From: Bidens hawaiensis
Lineage: Eukaryota; Streptophyta; Magnoliopsida; Asterales; Asteraceae
Assembly: GCA_021521415.1 (NCBI GenBank)
Contig: JAIQDT010007647.1
Span: 62,001-126,000 of the forward strand
Direction of reading: 5' to 3'
DNA length: 64,000 nt
Part shown: positions 34,987 through 46,749 of the stretch, piece after piece
Layout of the letters: every line of letters starts with the position of its first letter
How positions within the stretch are numbered: the stretch's first letter is position 1
Made by a program: the position numbers and the translations under genes
Notes under the pieces: model-generated
The model's input: only the letters and a program-made list of their open reading frames with translations
Told to the model about the DNA's origin: nothing
Database searches by the model: none

Positions 34987-35747
34987 CTATTATTTATCTT
35001 TTATTATTCATGATATTTAATCTTTCTTAATAATAGAAAAATATATATATATATATATACATTAAATGTATTTTTAGATTTAAATAAACAAATCTATTTA
35101 TATAAACCATATAGTTTTATAAATATTATTTAAGTATTATTAAGTATTTTATTTATAATTATAACTTTATTACAGATATGCTACATATTATAAAATTGGT
35201 AAATAAAAGTGATGTTCCAAAATAATAAAATTAGTAATAAATTAAAGTAATGATTAACTTCCGCTAGTACTCACTCGATCATCGAATTTCCGATTCTCTA
35301 TCTAGTTTTAGATTCGTCATTTAAATTATAGTTATTTATTCCGCAATTATTTTTACTTAGGATTTATTGTCGGTAATTCCCGAAGAGCATAATTTATCGC
35401 TTCATTTCGTATTCTTTCCCGCTTTGCTTAATTGTTAAGGTGAGTGTCCCACTCCCTTCTTTTTACCCATTTATATTGTTTTGGGGACATATGCATTCGT
35501 AGATATTCTACTATTATGTCATACTAAAACTTGCAACTGTTAAGTCATGTGTGTTTAACAATTTATACCTAACGTGTTATATGCTTATATATTTTACTTG
35601 AATACATGTTGGAGAGGTCCAACATATTCGCAGACTAGTATGATCATACGCCCGTCGTGTCACCTTTAATATTACATGATAGTACCTTGAGAACTGTGAG
35701 CAATCAGCTCACGCCCCGGCATTTCCATCTTAGGTTGGGGTGTGACA
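33675..35747 (+). mobile_element. Solo LTR with TSD CGTGT
   Basis: A 2,073-bp unit starts TGTAACAACTCGG and ends GGGGTGTGACA. It is flanked by perfect 5-bp copies CGTGT (33670-33674 and 35748-35752). There is no internal domain, so it is a solo LTR. It contains a (TG)n run, a long (TA)n run (about 34935-34983), a 17-base C run, and a Pol III B-box-like word. The 3' end resembles that of the LTR at 25.3-27.2 kb. Gypsy type is likely from LTR length and ends. Confidence 0.9.
34934..34983. repeat. (TA)n microsatellite
   Basis: About 24 TA repeats inside the solo LTR. Shorter (GT)n and (TA)n runs lie at 34765-34802 and 35040-35060. Confidence 0.95.
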
Positions 35748-36369
35748 CGTGTAGGGCGGGATGTGGATGATTCCACACCAGATTTTCAGTATTATTATGT
35801 TTGGATGTTTTGTAACATCCCGTTTTCTGATTTCAGTTAATAAACGAAATATAAGTTGTTATGAGTCGGTCTAGTGTTGGGTAAATGGATTTGGGTTATG
35901 GAAGAAATAAGGAAAGACCATGGGCTTAAGCCCATGATCAATAATTATATAAACCATTAATTACCCATTTAATCCTTCATTTACACATATCCCTTACACC
36001 ACCAAAACACACACTTAAGCTCTCTCTCTAGTTTCTCTCTCACTCTAGCCGAAATATAGAGGAAGAAACGGATCCCGACCCAAGGTATGATAGTATTTTG
36101 TTGTATGAGCTTAAATCTGTTAGTTATGGTCACGAAACGACGAGCCGACACCGTTAAACCGTTTAAGTCACGAGATCCGGGTGGAATCGGGTATAAACCG
36201 AACCTATGATGAGCTTAGGGGTCACCTAGCTCAGATCTAGATCGAACAGGACGAAAAACGGCGACGTGTTCGCGGTTTTCCGGCGGCTTTCCGGCAAAGG
36301 CGGCGCCGGAATAGTGGTACGAGGATAAGGAATGTCAGGGAATGTTCTGACATTCCCTGACCTAACCCT

Positions 36370-36695
36370 AGTTCGCTAAGGGTAATTAGCGAATTAGAAG
36401 TAATTCGCTAAGCTGATTCGTCTGTGGAAATGTAACGAATTATCTTCAGTTCGTTAAGGGAAAAGATAGCGAATTACCCTTGATTCGCTATAGCTAAAAG
36501 ATAACGAATTAGTCCCAAATTCGTTATAGTCATTCGTTAAAGGAAATAACGAATTAGAAGGTCCAGTTCGCTACTTGGACCGGATCGCTATGGACTGATT
36601 CGTTAAGAAGTTCAGTTCGTTAAAGGGGTCGATTCGCTATGAGAAGTAGTTCGTTATGATAACCCAATTCGCTAAGAATAGGTAACGAACTAGAA
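36370..36695. repeat. Array of inverted AGCGAATTA / TTCGCTA words
   Basis: The short words (t)agcgaatta, taacgaatta and their inverses ttcgctaa, ttcgttaa alternate about 16 times in 325 bp. The spacing is irregular (10-25 bp). The position inside the LTR (about 560-880 bp) is close to that of the ATTCGAAT array in 20293-22692 (about 725-1070 bp), but the words differ. Confidence 0.85.
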
Positions 36696-37410
36696 GTTTA
36701 CCAGAATGGCAGAAATGGTCCCTGGACTTAGAAAAGAATGATTTAAATACAAAGAAGCCCTTGGACTTTAAGTAGCAAATTATTTAATGGTTCAAAATCC
36801 TAATGGAAAATGTGTTAAGACAGTTAAATACAAAGCTTAACCCCAACCAAGGGCTCTGCCCCTTGGACCCCGCTAGGGGCTGCCGCCCCTAGAACCCCGC
36901 TGCCAGGGGCGCTGCCCCCGGACCCCCGTTCATTGTGGGTTATATAAAGATAGATGTACGATACGAGTAGCAATAGTTAATTGATTCATGTAAATTATTA
37001 TACAGTTAGTCGTGCCCAACTGAAGAAAGGAATAACTATTAACGGTGAACGTAACCGACTTCAGGTGAGTTTCTAGCCCCACTTCCTTGTTATGTTTTCG
37101 GGGCTGTGTGCATACTCGATGTGATAGTTAATACACTTACCTCAAGTGGTAAGTGTATGCCTTGTATGATGTATGTATGATGATTGCTTGATGGTGCTTG
37201 AACGATCTTCGGATATTGCATGTACCGTCAGGTGGTAGCTAAAGATGTGATTGCTATGTACGATGTAAGATAAAATGCATGAATGAATATATATGATGTA
37301 TGCATAATGTACGTATGATATGTTAATGGTACGTGAACGCTCTTCGGAGATTGCACGTATTGTCAGGAAGAGTATTTAAGAATAGGTGTAGTACGAAGCG
37401 ATGGAAGAAA

Positions 37411-37545
37411 GGGTACTGGACCTTAATGATATCCGAGGATGAAGGGTACCGGACCCTAATAATATCCGAGGATGAAGGGTACCGGACCCTAATAATATCC
37501 GAGGATGAAGGGTGACCGGACCCTAATAATATCCGAGGTATGTAG
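37411..37545. repeat. 33-bp tandem repeat, four copies
   Basis: The unit ggtaccggaccctaataat followed by atccgaggatgaag recurs with starts 33-34 bp apart (37421, 37454, 37487, 37521). It is the same unit as in the solo LTR at 20293-22692. Confidence 0.93.
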
Positions 37546-38020
37546 GGTGAAACGCCCTTTATAATGTATGATTAGATATGAATGTGTATGGACGAATGCT
37601 GATCATGATATGTATGTAATGCGTACCTTCGGGCATGTATATGTGTATGAAAAGTAAGTTATGTAATTAATTAGAACTCACTCAACGTAGCTGACTTTTA
37701 GTATGCACGCAGGCAAATAGGTTGAGGCAGCTGGCGTGACTGAAGACACATGGCATGGAATCGAAGATACTGGCATCTCGGAGAAATGTTGTGATGTTTT
37801 AAAGACTATGTTTTGTTTTAATTGACTACGAATGTTTTATAAGACATGATTTGATGGTTATGAAAAATGTTATGGTTGAAGTTTTATTATTCCGCGAAAG
37901 TTTTTATTAACTCTGATATTTAGAACTGCGTTTATGAGTAAATCCAACGTACAAAGTAGGGCTACCGGTAACGGGGCCTTACATGTTTGTTGGTTGTGTG
38001 CAGTTTTTATAATATGGGTA

Positions 38021-38050
38021 CACTACAAGAAAACGGATGAAAAACAGGGG
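38021..38050 (+). mobile_element. CACTA-like transposon terminus
   Basis: CACTACAAGAAAACGG is the typical end of plant En/Spm (CACTA) elements. No matching inverted end (CTTGTAGTG) was found by eye in the following few kb, so this is a lone or truncated terminus. Confidence 0.5.
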
Positions 38051-39413
38051 ACGCTCTGTTTTGACAATAACCAAAAGTAAATTCAAAAAAAAGTTTTGCA
38101 AATAACCAACTAAAAATCTACTATAACCAAAAAAATGAAAAAGTAAAAAGAAGTTTTGTAATAGTGAGAAGAAATTTATGCAAAATATGGTATTTGTACC
38201 CAATCCCTCCGTTACTGTGAGATAAACCTCATGCCATATATATATTTTTTCGGAAGCATTGAGTGAGTCATATGTTTCGTGTGATTTAAAACTTGTCTCA
38301 AGTATTCTTTTCAATATCGCACGAAGAGTTTTATAAGAAAGAAGGCAATATTATCACAATTACCTCAAACTATTCTCCAAATTACAACACAAAAACCAAA
38401 ATCCTTACATTACCACTTTATCCCTCGCACCGGTAAAATACAACACTGGTCGTTTACCGGCAAACCCTAAAGAACTGGGATGCATTCTTTCGATTTCAAT
38501 TTTCTTTGCTACATACATTTCGCAAAACCTGGGTTGCCTTAAGAACTTAGCGAGAGAATTTTTCTCTTTAGCAATGAGGAGAGGAAAAAGTGGCGTCAAG
38601 ACGAACAAAGGCCAAAATTTTGTGGAGTTTCCAAAAGCACAATGAAAAGAAGAGCAAAAAGATACGAACGATGCTTAAGATGAGAAAACTGGTCCCACGA
38701 AGGAAGATGTAGAAAAAGTCAAACTCAGTCTCAATATGAATATACCGATCGAACCAATGAGGGTGGGTGCTATTAGGCTCAAAGACGAACGATCCATTAG
38801 AGTTGGAAGTTATGTTCAAAACAGGATTGAGGAAGAACTGATCCACATCCTTGACAAAACTGTTCTTGACCATCTGACCTTAACAGAGTCACTAGATTTG
38901 TATAAAAATTAAGAGATAAGGAACTAGACCATTGAATACATTTTGAGACTCCCGATAAGCAGCAGAAGTTGTATTTACCATATTTACCATCATTAACCTT
39001 AACCCTTGAACCACCACAAAACACCAAATCCCTACTCTCACAAAACCAACCACCAACCCTTGTTACCTTCTGACTTATGCAACCCTTCACAAGGGGGAGA
39101 TTTGAACTCGTCACAAGCTTATTTATCATGGGTCACATTTTGGCTAAGAGTGTTCACATACATACATCACAGGTATGATCAGATATAAAACCTAGGGTGA
39201 GTGAACATTGTGAGAACGTGACATTTTGCATAAACAGAAGCTCATAAAAACAAATCGCCTTTTTATATATCACTACATATATTCCTATGATTCAAGGTTG
39301 GTTATTTTGTTCCTATTTTCTTGTAACTTGTTCGGGGATGTTTAAGCTATGGTCCTAACTTTCTATTTTTAGAGAACATTTATAAGTAGCTTGCTTGTAA
39401 ATTAGGAAGATTC
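38051..39413. other. Unassigned sequence with short open frames
   Basis: Minus-strand frames of 65-110 codons occur at 38405-38608, 38568-38873 and 38797-39129. They carry peptides such as RVGGWFCESRDLVFCGGS and THPHWFDRYIHIETEFDFF. They overlap in different frames, have no recognisable domain, and lack linking splice sites that I can identify. They could be decayed transposon or host coding DNA. The right part (about 39190-39413) reads like the 3' internal end of a gypsy element leading to the polypurine tract. Confidence 0.35.
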
Positions 39414-39428
39414 AAGTGTGGGGATGTT
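39414..39428 (+). promoter_or_regulatory. Gypsy polypurine tract
   Basis: AAGTGTGGGGATGTT directly precedes the LTR start TGATGTATAT. It is nearly the same as the Athila tract at 7502-7514. Confidence 0.75.
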
Positions 39429-41253
39429 TGATGTATATAAATTTATACATCATTAAAGCATCAAATAATCTCTAAAAACTGCAACTTTTATCGTACAATA
39501 TAGTTCAAATAACTATTTATCATGTTAAATATATATTCAGATATATTCAAGCCTCAAATGAAGAAACGAAAGAAAATGCAAAGAAATATCAAAGAATATC
39601 AAAGAAAACAGCAAAACACCCCCCCCCCCATGCTTCATGGAACACGCCCCTATGTTTTCCTGTACAAGAAAAGACAAAATATTGGACAACTAGACACGGG
39701 GCCATGCTTTAGGGAACATGGGGCCGGGGTCACCTTTCAGAAAAAACAAAAGAAAATGTAATAGATACCCAAAAACACGGGGTCGTGCCTCACATAGCAC
39801 GCCCTCGTGGTGAGTCAGCATGTACCATCTAACAAAGCAATTAATGTAACTGTACAGTTGGGCACGGGGGTGTGCCTCACCAAACACGGGGCCGTCCCTG
39901 AGTTCCTAGACAACCTATAAATAGATGTGCATGTTGCATTCAATTGGTGTGCTTAGAGAGATTTATATACGAGTTTCACTTATAAAACACCCACTTTACA
40001 CTCATATTGAAGATCTTGTTGAGAGTATGAAGGCTTGGAGGTCATCATCATCATCATATATCATCATCATCCATCACCAATAAAGAAGAAAGATTCATCC
40101 ATATTTTGTTAGATTGTTCTAGTTTAATCATGTGTCTGTTATCTTCATCTCATTTGATGTTCATAACTATGCTCATCATGAGCTAAAACTCCATTTACCA
40201 TCTAATTTCTATGAAGAAGCTTTGTTTTACTTGATGATTATATTAAATATGTGATTTATTTTTAGTAAAGTACATGATTATTTTGCAATTATCCTTTGAT
40301 GAGAAATGTTTTGTCACTTTAACTCAACAAATCAAGATTGATGATTAACACTCATTCATGATTCACTCATGTCTTGGAGACTAGAAATGGTAAAAAGAAT
40401 ATCTTGATAACTTATCTAAGATAAAACATGGATCCTTATATTGTACTTAGAAATGATGAGATATAAGCTATGATCTATTTTTCTAGTTTTGATAATTCTG
40501 AAATAACATTGTTAACACAATTGCTTAGGTTATCATACTAATTAAAGAAATCATATGTTAAAGGAATGTGTAATTATAATCTACTTAAATCAACCAATGG
40601 GAGGTTGTGTGACTAAACTATAACCACCCGAAGTTGTTAGAATTGGTATTTGAGAAATCGAAGTCAATCCTAATCTTTATACTTTACTAAAATTACTTGT
40701 TTACTTAAATTGACATTCTCGTGGTAGACATGAACTTATGTATGCTACTTTCTTTTATGTCATAGGGTAAGTTTACTTAGAAATGAGTGGCTATTCTATC
40801 ATATATTATTAAAGCAAGTTTATCACATATTTACTTTATACTCATCAAGAAAGAATGGAGTGGATTCTTGATTTTAGATGGTACCCTTCATATAATTGAT
40901 TTGCTCATTTAGAATTTCTCTTCTTGTTCACCTATATTATATATATATATGTATGTATATGTATATATATTTATATGTATATGTATATATATTTTTAAAA
41001 AAGGTTAAAAATCACCCTAAAATTATTATCTTCTCCCATTAAGTTAAAATGAAGATTTATTATTAGAAATATTTGTGTCCACGGATCAATATTTGGTTCT
41101 TACCAATACTATTCTACATATACGATATGTACACTTGCCTATTTTTTGTGTGGTGAGTCTTAGTATCTATCACTTTTATAAATTTAAAGCACGATCTTGT
41201 GCGAAAACTAAATCCATCATATTTTACGACACGACCACAAACACACAACATCA
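39429..41253 (+). mobile_element. 3' LTR of a truncated Athila/Tat-like gypsy element
   Basis: The unit starts TGATGTATATAAATT after a polypurine tract and ends ACAACATCA, giving TGATGT/ACATCA ends. It contains repeated 'cacggggccgtg'-like GC words (39620-39900) and a TATA box (TATAAATA, 39916-39923). The late 'gcgaaaactaaatccatcat' block is usual near gypsy LTR ends. No primer site follows, so this is a 3' LTR whose internal region is largely lost on the left. The right end is by motif only. Confidence 0.65.
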
Positions 41254-42396
41254 ATTACAACAATAAAATATATAATACGAATTGTATAAATTCGAAATTT
41301 GATTACTAGATCAAATTTAAATGATTAAAAACCAAATTTGAATCTTCAAATTCAAATGCGAGTCGAGTTGAATTTTTAGTTCCTCAAGTTCATTGCTAAT
41401 ACTAAACACCCATGTATTCATCAAAACTTGTCAATTCCTTAAAATAATAAAAAAAAATTGTTAAAAATGGCTATTTCAAATATTTTATAATATGGGGAAG
41501 ATTAACATACAAACAAATTAAAATGTGCTAACCTTACGAATCAAATAGTGTAATTATATATATAATAATTGTAATTATGTAGGTAGTTGTTTTGCATGCA
41601 GTGTTTTGTATGTAGTGTAATTATGTTGTTTATAGTTTTGTCACGTTGTAATCACACTACACTATATTCTTCTTCATCATCATCAAATAGTGACTTGCAA
41701 ATTGCCGTTCGTTCTAGAAGCTTAAAAATGATTAATAAACTATTAAATCGATTGGTTTGATTCACATTTTAATTGATAAGGTATTTATAGTTTCAAATCG
41801 ATTTCTTCAACCGATCGATTGATTAGTAGATTGGTTGGTCGGTATTGATCGATTAGGTTTCAATTGATTGATGAGTTGCGACGAGTGGAAGAAATAGATG
41901 GTTTCAAAAATTCCATGTTGAAGGAGCTTCAACTAATCGATCTAAAAAGAAATGGAAATCAAAATCAAGAGAGTGCTCAAATCACGTTTATCAAAATGAT
42001 TGATCTGTATTTGTATTTACGACTTTCAAAACTTCAATTAGTTAAGTCCGCATGATTTAGTCGTTTCCTTCACTTCTCACGTTCAACACGTTATATTTAA
42101 AGCATGTTTGGGATAGATTTTGAAAACTGCTTATTGACTTACTAGCTTTTTCAAAAAGTCATTTTAAAAAATCATGATTTGTGGCTTTTTGAAAATAGAT
42201 TTTTAACCATTTCAAAAATCTAAAATAAGTGAGACTTTTGTTTTTGCCAACACTCTTTTAACTTATTGACTTTTTGAAAAAGCAATAAGAACATTCTCAA
42301 CTCATTTCGTACCATATCCATATAATTACACTAAAAATCATTATATGTTCTCTTCTTTTTTTAATTAAATAATATATTTTTATACCTTTATTATAA
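41254..42396. other. No gene; possible small MITE at about 42105-42300
   Basis: AT-rich intergenic DNA. At 42105-42300 'gcatgtttgggatagattttgaaaa' and an internal inverted pair (gctttttcaaaaagtc and gactttttgaaaaagc) suggest a hAT-like MITE. Ends and target duplication are not clear. The short plus frame at 41864-42055 has no recognisable product. Confidence 0.4.
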
Positions 42397-43270
42397 AGAA
42401 AAGTTTCCAAAATAGTTCATTTCAAGAAAGAGAAACCATATTTGACCCAACAATTTTAGATAAATCCCAACAAGTCCCACTCAAAACTCATAGAGCCGTG
42501 CCATTTGGGTTCGTGCCGTGAGTTTTCTCTATCCAATAAAATACTGCCATATGTCTGATGTATAACATGGGCCATGACATTTCAACCTAAATCCGTCGGA
42601 TCCGTGAATTTTAAAAGCAAAACCGTGTCCGTAATGCTTCACCATACTTTTGTCTCATCTGTGAGATTTGATGCACTCACCATTAATTCACCACACCACC
42701 GCCACCACCTTCATGCCAGCCCGATCGGAAACACAATCAAAATCTTCAATGCTACCGAAGGGTGGGGTTAATCTCCAAACTCCAGTTAACCGTGAAAATG
42801 TTTCGGCTATGAAAAACATGTATACAAACTAGTCGGAGAAAGCTATTAGCTCATCGGAATTAACATCTCCAACAATGGCAAAGGTGCGATCAATCATTGA
42901 TGAAAAAACCAAGAAAAAAACCAACCCGACCACCACCATTGATTCACCACCGCCATTTGCCACCACCACCAAACTTTTTCAAAATCTCACTAAGGAGACA
43001 AAAGCATGGTAAAACATCACGGAGAAAATTGTTTTCAAGGAGATGGTTTTGGTTTCAAAATTCCCGGGTCCGATAGATTTAGTTTGAAATTTCACGCCCC
43101 GTGTTAGACATCAAACACATGGCATTATTTTATTAGATAGTGAAAACTCACGGCACGAACCCAAATGTCACGGCTTCGTGAGTTTTGAGTGGGACTTTTT
43201 GGGATTTGTCAAAATTTTTGGGCCAAATATGGATTCTCTCTCTTATAATGGGCGATTTTGAGAATTTTCC
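42397..43270. mobile_element. Mutator-like foldback element with about 300-bp inverted ends
   Basis: The left arm (about 42397-42700) and the right arm (about 42960-43270) are reverse complements over nearly their whole length. Examples are 'catttgggttcgtgccgtga' in the left arm against its inverse at about 43147-43166, and 'agtcccactcaaaactca' against its inverse near 43190. The outer ends (GGAAAATTCTCAAAAT reversed on the right, AGAAAAGTTTCCAAAAT on the left) look like MULE ends. The centre is about 260 bp with no transposase. A 9-bp target duplication could not be confirmed because a TTA repeat flanks the right end. Confidence 0.82.
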
Positions 43271-43290
43271 ATTATTATTATTATTATTAT

Positions 43291-43328
<38 letters not shown>
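43271..43328. repeat. (ATT)n and (AT)n microsatellites
   Basis: About seven ATT units followed by about 15 AT units, directly next to the Mutator-like element. Confidence 0.95.
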
Positions 43329-43331
<3 letters not shown>

Positions 43332-43627
43332 CGAGCTAAGAATGCTTTAAGTCAATAATTTGTTTTTAAACTTAATTCCAAACATGTTAATTTGTATTTA
43401 ATAACTCTTATGGTAAATTATAAGTAAAAAAAAATTCTAAAATATTATGTAGAAAGATTCTTTAGACTATAGCTGTCCAAAACATCTAGAGTAACATTAG
43501 AATATTTATTAAATTGGTCATTCTTTTGTTGTTTCTTGATTTCTGTCCTGCCTTCGTGCACATTCACCAACACACTCGCATCAATCACACTCCCAACAAA
43601 TAACAAACACACTCCAAACTCCTCTTC

Positions 43628-43853
43628 TATAAATCTCACTCTTTCCCAACAACAAAATCACCTTAGATTTCAGCACTCTCACAATCTTATTTCACCAAGA
43701 AACATCTCTTTCACGTAAGATACATAATAAAGCCACTTACTTTGCATAATTAGCCTCAAAACCCCATCTGGGTTTTGGGTATTTCAGGATGCAAACAAGG
43801 TGTTTGTGAGATTGCCCCAAAGAACAAATCTTTGGTTTTTGTTTTTCCCAAAG
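43628..43853 (+). promoter_or_regulatory. Promoter and 5' leader of the GT14 gene, with a leader intron and short uORF
   Basis: TATAAAT (43628-43634) sits in a CT-rich context, about 220 bp before the chosen ATG. A likely leader intron runs from GTAAGATA (43715) to a TTTCAG acceptor (43786-43787). Right after the acceptor is a 6-codon uORF, MQTRCL (43789-43809, ending TGA), ahead of the main ATG at 43854. The intron is inferred from consensus sites only. Confidence 0.55.
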
Positions 43854-46749
43854 ATGCAATCAAGGTTAGTAACAATGGAGGAAGGTAAGGATCTAGTTAT
43901 TAATACAATTAGACCAAGCCAATCTAGGGTTTTGCCATCAAGATTGCTTAGATCCATGCTGGTTCTTTTAGTTGCAGGCATTGTTCTTTCGATTATTACT
44001 ATTCGCATGAACCGAAACCTAGGTGTTAAGAATATTGTTTCTGGAATACAACAGTCTTGTTTTCAAGAACCTGTTAGTTTTCAGAGTGTGATTAAGCCTC
44101 CATTAAGTTATATGCATAACATGAATGATGCTGAGTTGTTGTGGAGAGCTTCATTTGTTCCTCAGGTTAAAGATTATCCGTTTAAACGAGTGCCGAAAAT
44201 TGCGTTTATGTTCTTGACAAGAGGGCCTTTGCCGATGTCGCCATTGTGGGAGAAGTTTTTTGTAGGGAATGAAGGGCTTTATTCTATTTATGTTCATTCT
44301 TTGCCTGGTTATCTTTCGAACTTTTCGACGTCTTCGGTGTTTTACGGGAGGCAAATTCCGGGTCAGGTTAGCAAGATTTATGTTTAATATTGTTTTTTGA
44401 GGTTATTAATTTACTACTATGAGATTCTTATAAAATGGTTTGACTTTAATATTTAGTTGAGTTATTATGAAAATATAATATGGGTTGAATTAGTGCTATA
44501 AGAAATATGGATGCTAAATCAGCTAAATTGAAGGTAGCCTGTTTATTTATAGCATTAGAGTATAGTGTCACACGAGATGGCATACACTAAAAGTGATTAG
44601 TTTGTCTGATAAAAAGACAAAATAAACGCACAGAGTAATATTTGTATGCTAAACTGAAGTTAGTACAGAATCATATGTATGTTTTAATTCTTGTTCTTGT
44701 ATAAGTGTATTCAAGTTTGTCTTTAGGATTTCATGGATATCGTTGATACTTATGTTCCTTAGTTCTTGTTTCTGCTATGAAAGTCAAGTGAATGCCTAGG
44801 AAGTTACCTTTTAATTTAATGTTGATCATTTAGTCACTAATGTTATGATTTGTCAACTTGTGACCCAATGTAATTATCAAATGCTTAAGTTTAATGTTTA
44901 AGCTTCCTTGAAGATTGAGTGTAGTTCAAGTCATTAGGTCTATGTATTCAGTATTTATGAGACAATTATAGAATCATTGGTTTGATAGTAATGAGCTTAA
45001 GACCCTTGGATTGTTAGATTTCATCTTTGAGCTCAGCTTAAAGTAAATATTGACTATCCAACCTGGCAACCTGTATACATCATTTCCTATCAAGGCTTAA
45101 AATTGCACATTTTGTTTTACTAGCTATACCTACTTTCTCAAATTTGGTGAAAAAACTATGCTAAGATGTGTGTTTTCTCGCATTCCGCCACTTGGTTTGA
45201 AAACTTTTCTTTCACTGCCATTATCTATTGAAGTGTTTTAAGAAGCCACATATTCCAAAAAAACAATTAACTATAATACGTTGTGAAGTTTGTATTTACA
45301 TTATAAGAGTTTCCCGAATTGAACTTGACATGTAAAATGATAGTGTTTTGCATGTACATTTCACCCTCATGATATTGACTCTATAGTTCACTGTATTGTC
45401 TTGTTGAATAGACAAATTATTGTTGCTGCATACCCTTGGTGACTTCATTGACTTTTTCAATATACGTCATTTGACCAGGGCTTTTACTTTACTTATGCAT
45501 TTGATAATTTTATTCTTTAGCTTTCGGTATAAAGGACAAATATTAGTGGGTTGTGTAGCGTGCCATATTTGGGTTGGGGTCAAATGGGCCATTAAATGGG
45601 CATCGGTCAGATCGAGTTGGACTGATGTTATGGGCTAGATGTATCAAGTGCTTACAGCCTCACCTAAGTTATATTCAAATGAAATGTGATTATTACTTTA
45701 AAGGTATAATGTTTGTAGTCATATATTACATGTCAACACAGTTTGACTTAACACAATTTTCACCAACAAAATTTAGAGCAATATTTTAAATTTTGGCTTC
45801 CTTAGAGTTTAGACCTTGTTTAAATATGTTGTTTAACCCAAACTATGTTCGCTTGGGTGAAAATCACCCTTGATTTCTCTTAAAACTTGAAAATGATTTC
45901 TGCATATTGAATTCAAACTCACTTTTATCATTAAGTTTTAAAAGTTAAAAGGATAAAGTCCTGCAAAAGTAAAGGACTAATGTGTAAATTCAGTTAAAAG
46001 TCCATACTCCATAGGTTTCTTACATAATTATCCTAATTACAAATGTCAATTTTGTTCTTTATATATCTATATATAAACAACTTGAACTAACTTTATTTTA
46101 ACTTTTTTAGATGGTGGAATGGGGAAGAATGAGTATGTGTGATGCAGAAAGACGCCTTTTAGCCAACGCATTACTTGACATTTCAAACGAGTGGTTTGTA
46201 CTTCTATCAGAAGCATGCATACCGCTTCATAATTTCAGCATTATTTATCGTTACATTTCAAGATCACGGTTCTCCTTCATGGGTGCAGTTGATGAGCTCG
46301 GCCCGTATGGCAGGGGTCGGTATGACATCAACATGTTACCAGAAGTCAACATAAGTCAGTGGAGAAAAGGGTCTCAGTGGTTTGAAACCAACAGAAATCT
46401 AGCAGTCGACATCATTAAAGACACCAAATTTTACCCTAAATTTGAACGGTTTTGTAGGCCCGCATGCTATGTTGATGAACATTATTTTCCTACTATGCTT
46501 ACTATTCAATCTCCAAGTTTGTTGGCGAATAGGACTTTGACTTATGTTGACTGGTCAAGGGGTGGTGCTCATCCGGCTACGTTTGGGAAGAATGATATTT
46601 CAAAGAATTTTTTCAAGAAAATACGTGAAGATCAAGCGTGTATTTATAATAATCAGCCGACTTCGGTTTGCTTTCTTTTTGCAAGGAAGTTTGCTCCTAG
46701 TGCTCTAGAACCATTATTACAAAATTCCTTAGATTTTTTTGGTTTTTAA
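43854..46749 (+). CDS. BC10-like GT14 glycosyltransferase (core-2/I-branching domain), 2 exons, 383 aa
   Basis: Exon 1 is 43854-44366 and exon 2 is 46111-46749. The intron of 1,744 bp has GT...AG ends in phase 0. The protein is a likely type II Golgi membrane glycosyltransferase of CAZy family GT14. Residues about 25-50 ([20 protein letters not shown]) form the membrane anchor after a short cytosolic tail. The luminal part has [96 protein letters not shown] and [11 protein letters not shown]. All are hallmarks of plant DUF266/Branch proteins, and the length is normal. I chose the ATG at 43854 ([13 protein letters not shown]) because no in-frame ATG lies upstream. No defect is seen. Rice BC10 affects wall strength and arabinogalactan glycans; the substrate here is unknown. 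Confidence 0.93.

Larger units (their letters stand above)
35811..37983 (+). mobile_element. Solo LTR (TGTAACATCC family), TSD TGTTT
   Basis: The 2,173-bp unit starts TGTAACATCC and ends GGGGCCTTACA. It is flanked by perfect TGTTT duplications (35806-35810 and 37984-37988). It shares with 20293-22692 the 'agttagtcgtgc' block, the 'cctagcccca(c/t)ttccttgttatg' block, the 'gaacgatcttcggatattgca' block (twice here), the 33-bp repeat and the terminal 'gtagctgacttt' block. A TATA box lies at 35946-35953. It lacks the (GTAT)n run of its relative. Confidence 0.92.

Noticed and set aside
39620..39900. Possible regulatory GC palindromes ('cacggggccgtg')
   Set aside because: Such words are common in gypsy LTRs and are explained by the LTR at 39429-41253.
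43800..43853. Upstream extension of the GT14 protein ([12 protein letters not shown])
   Set aside because: The extension has no ATG, so the first in-frame ATG is at 43854, which also gives a normal family N-terminus.
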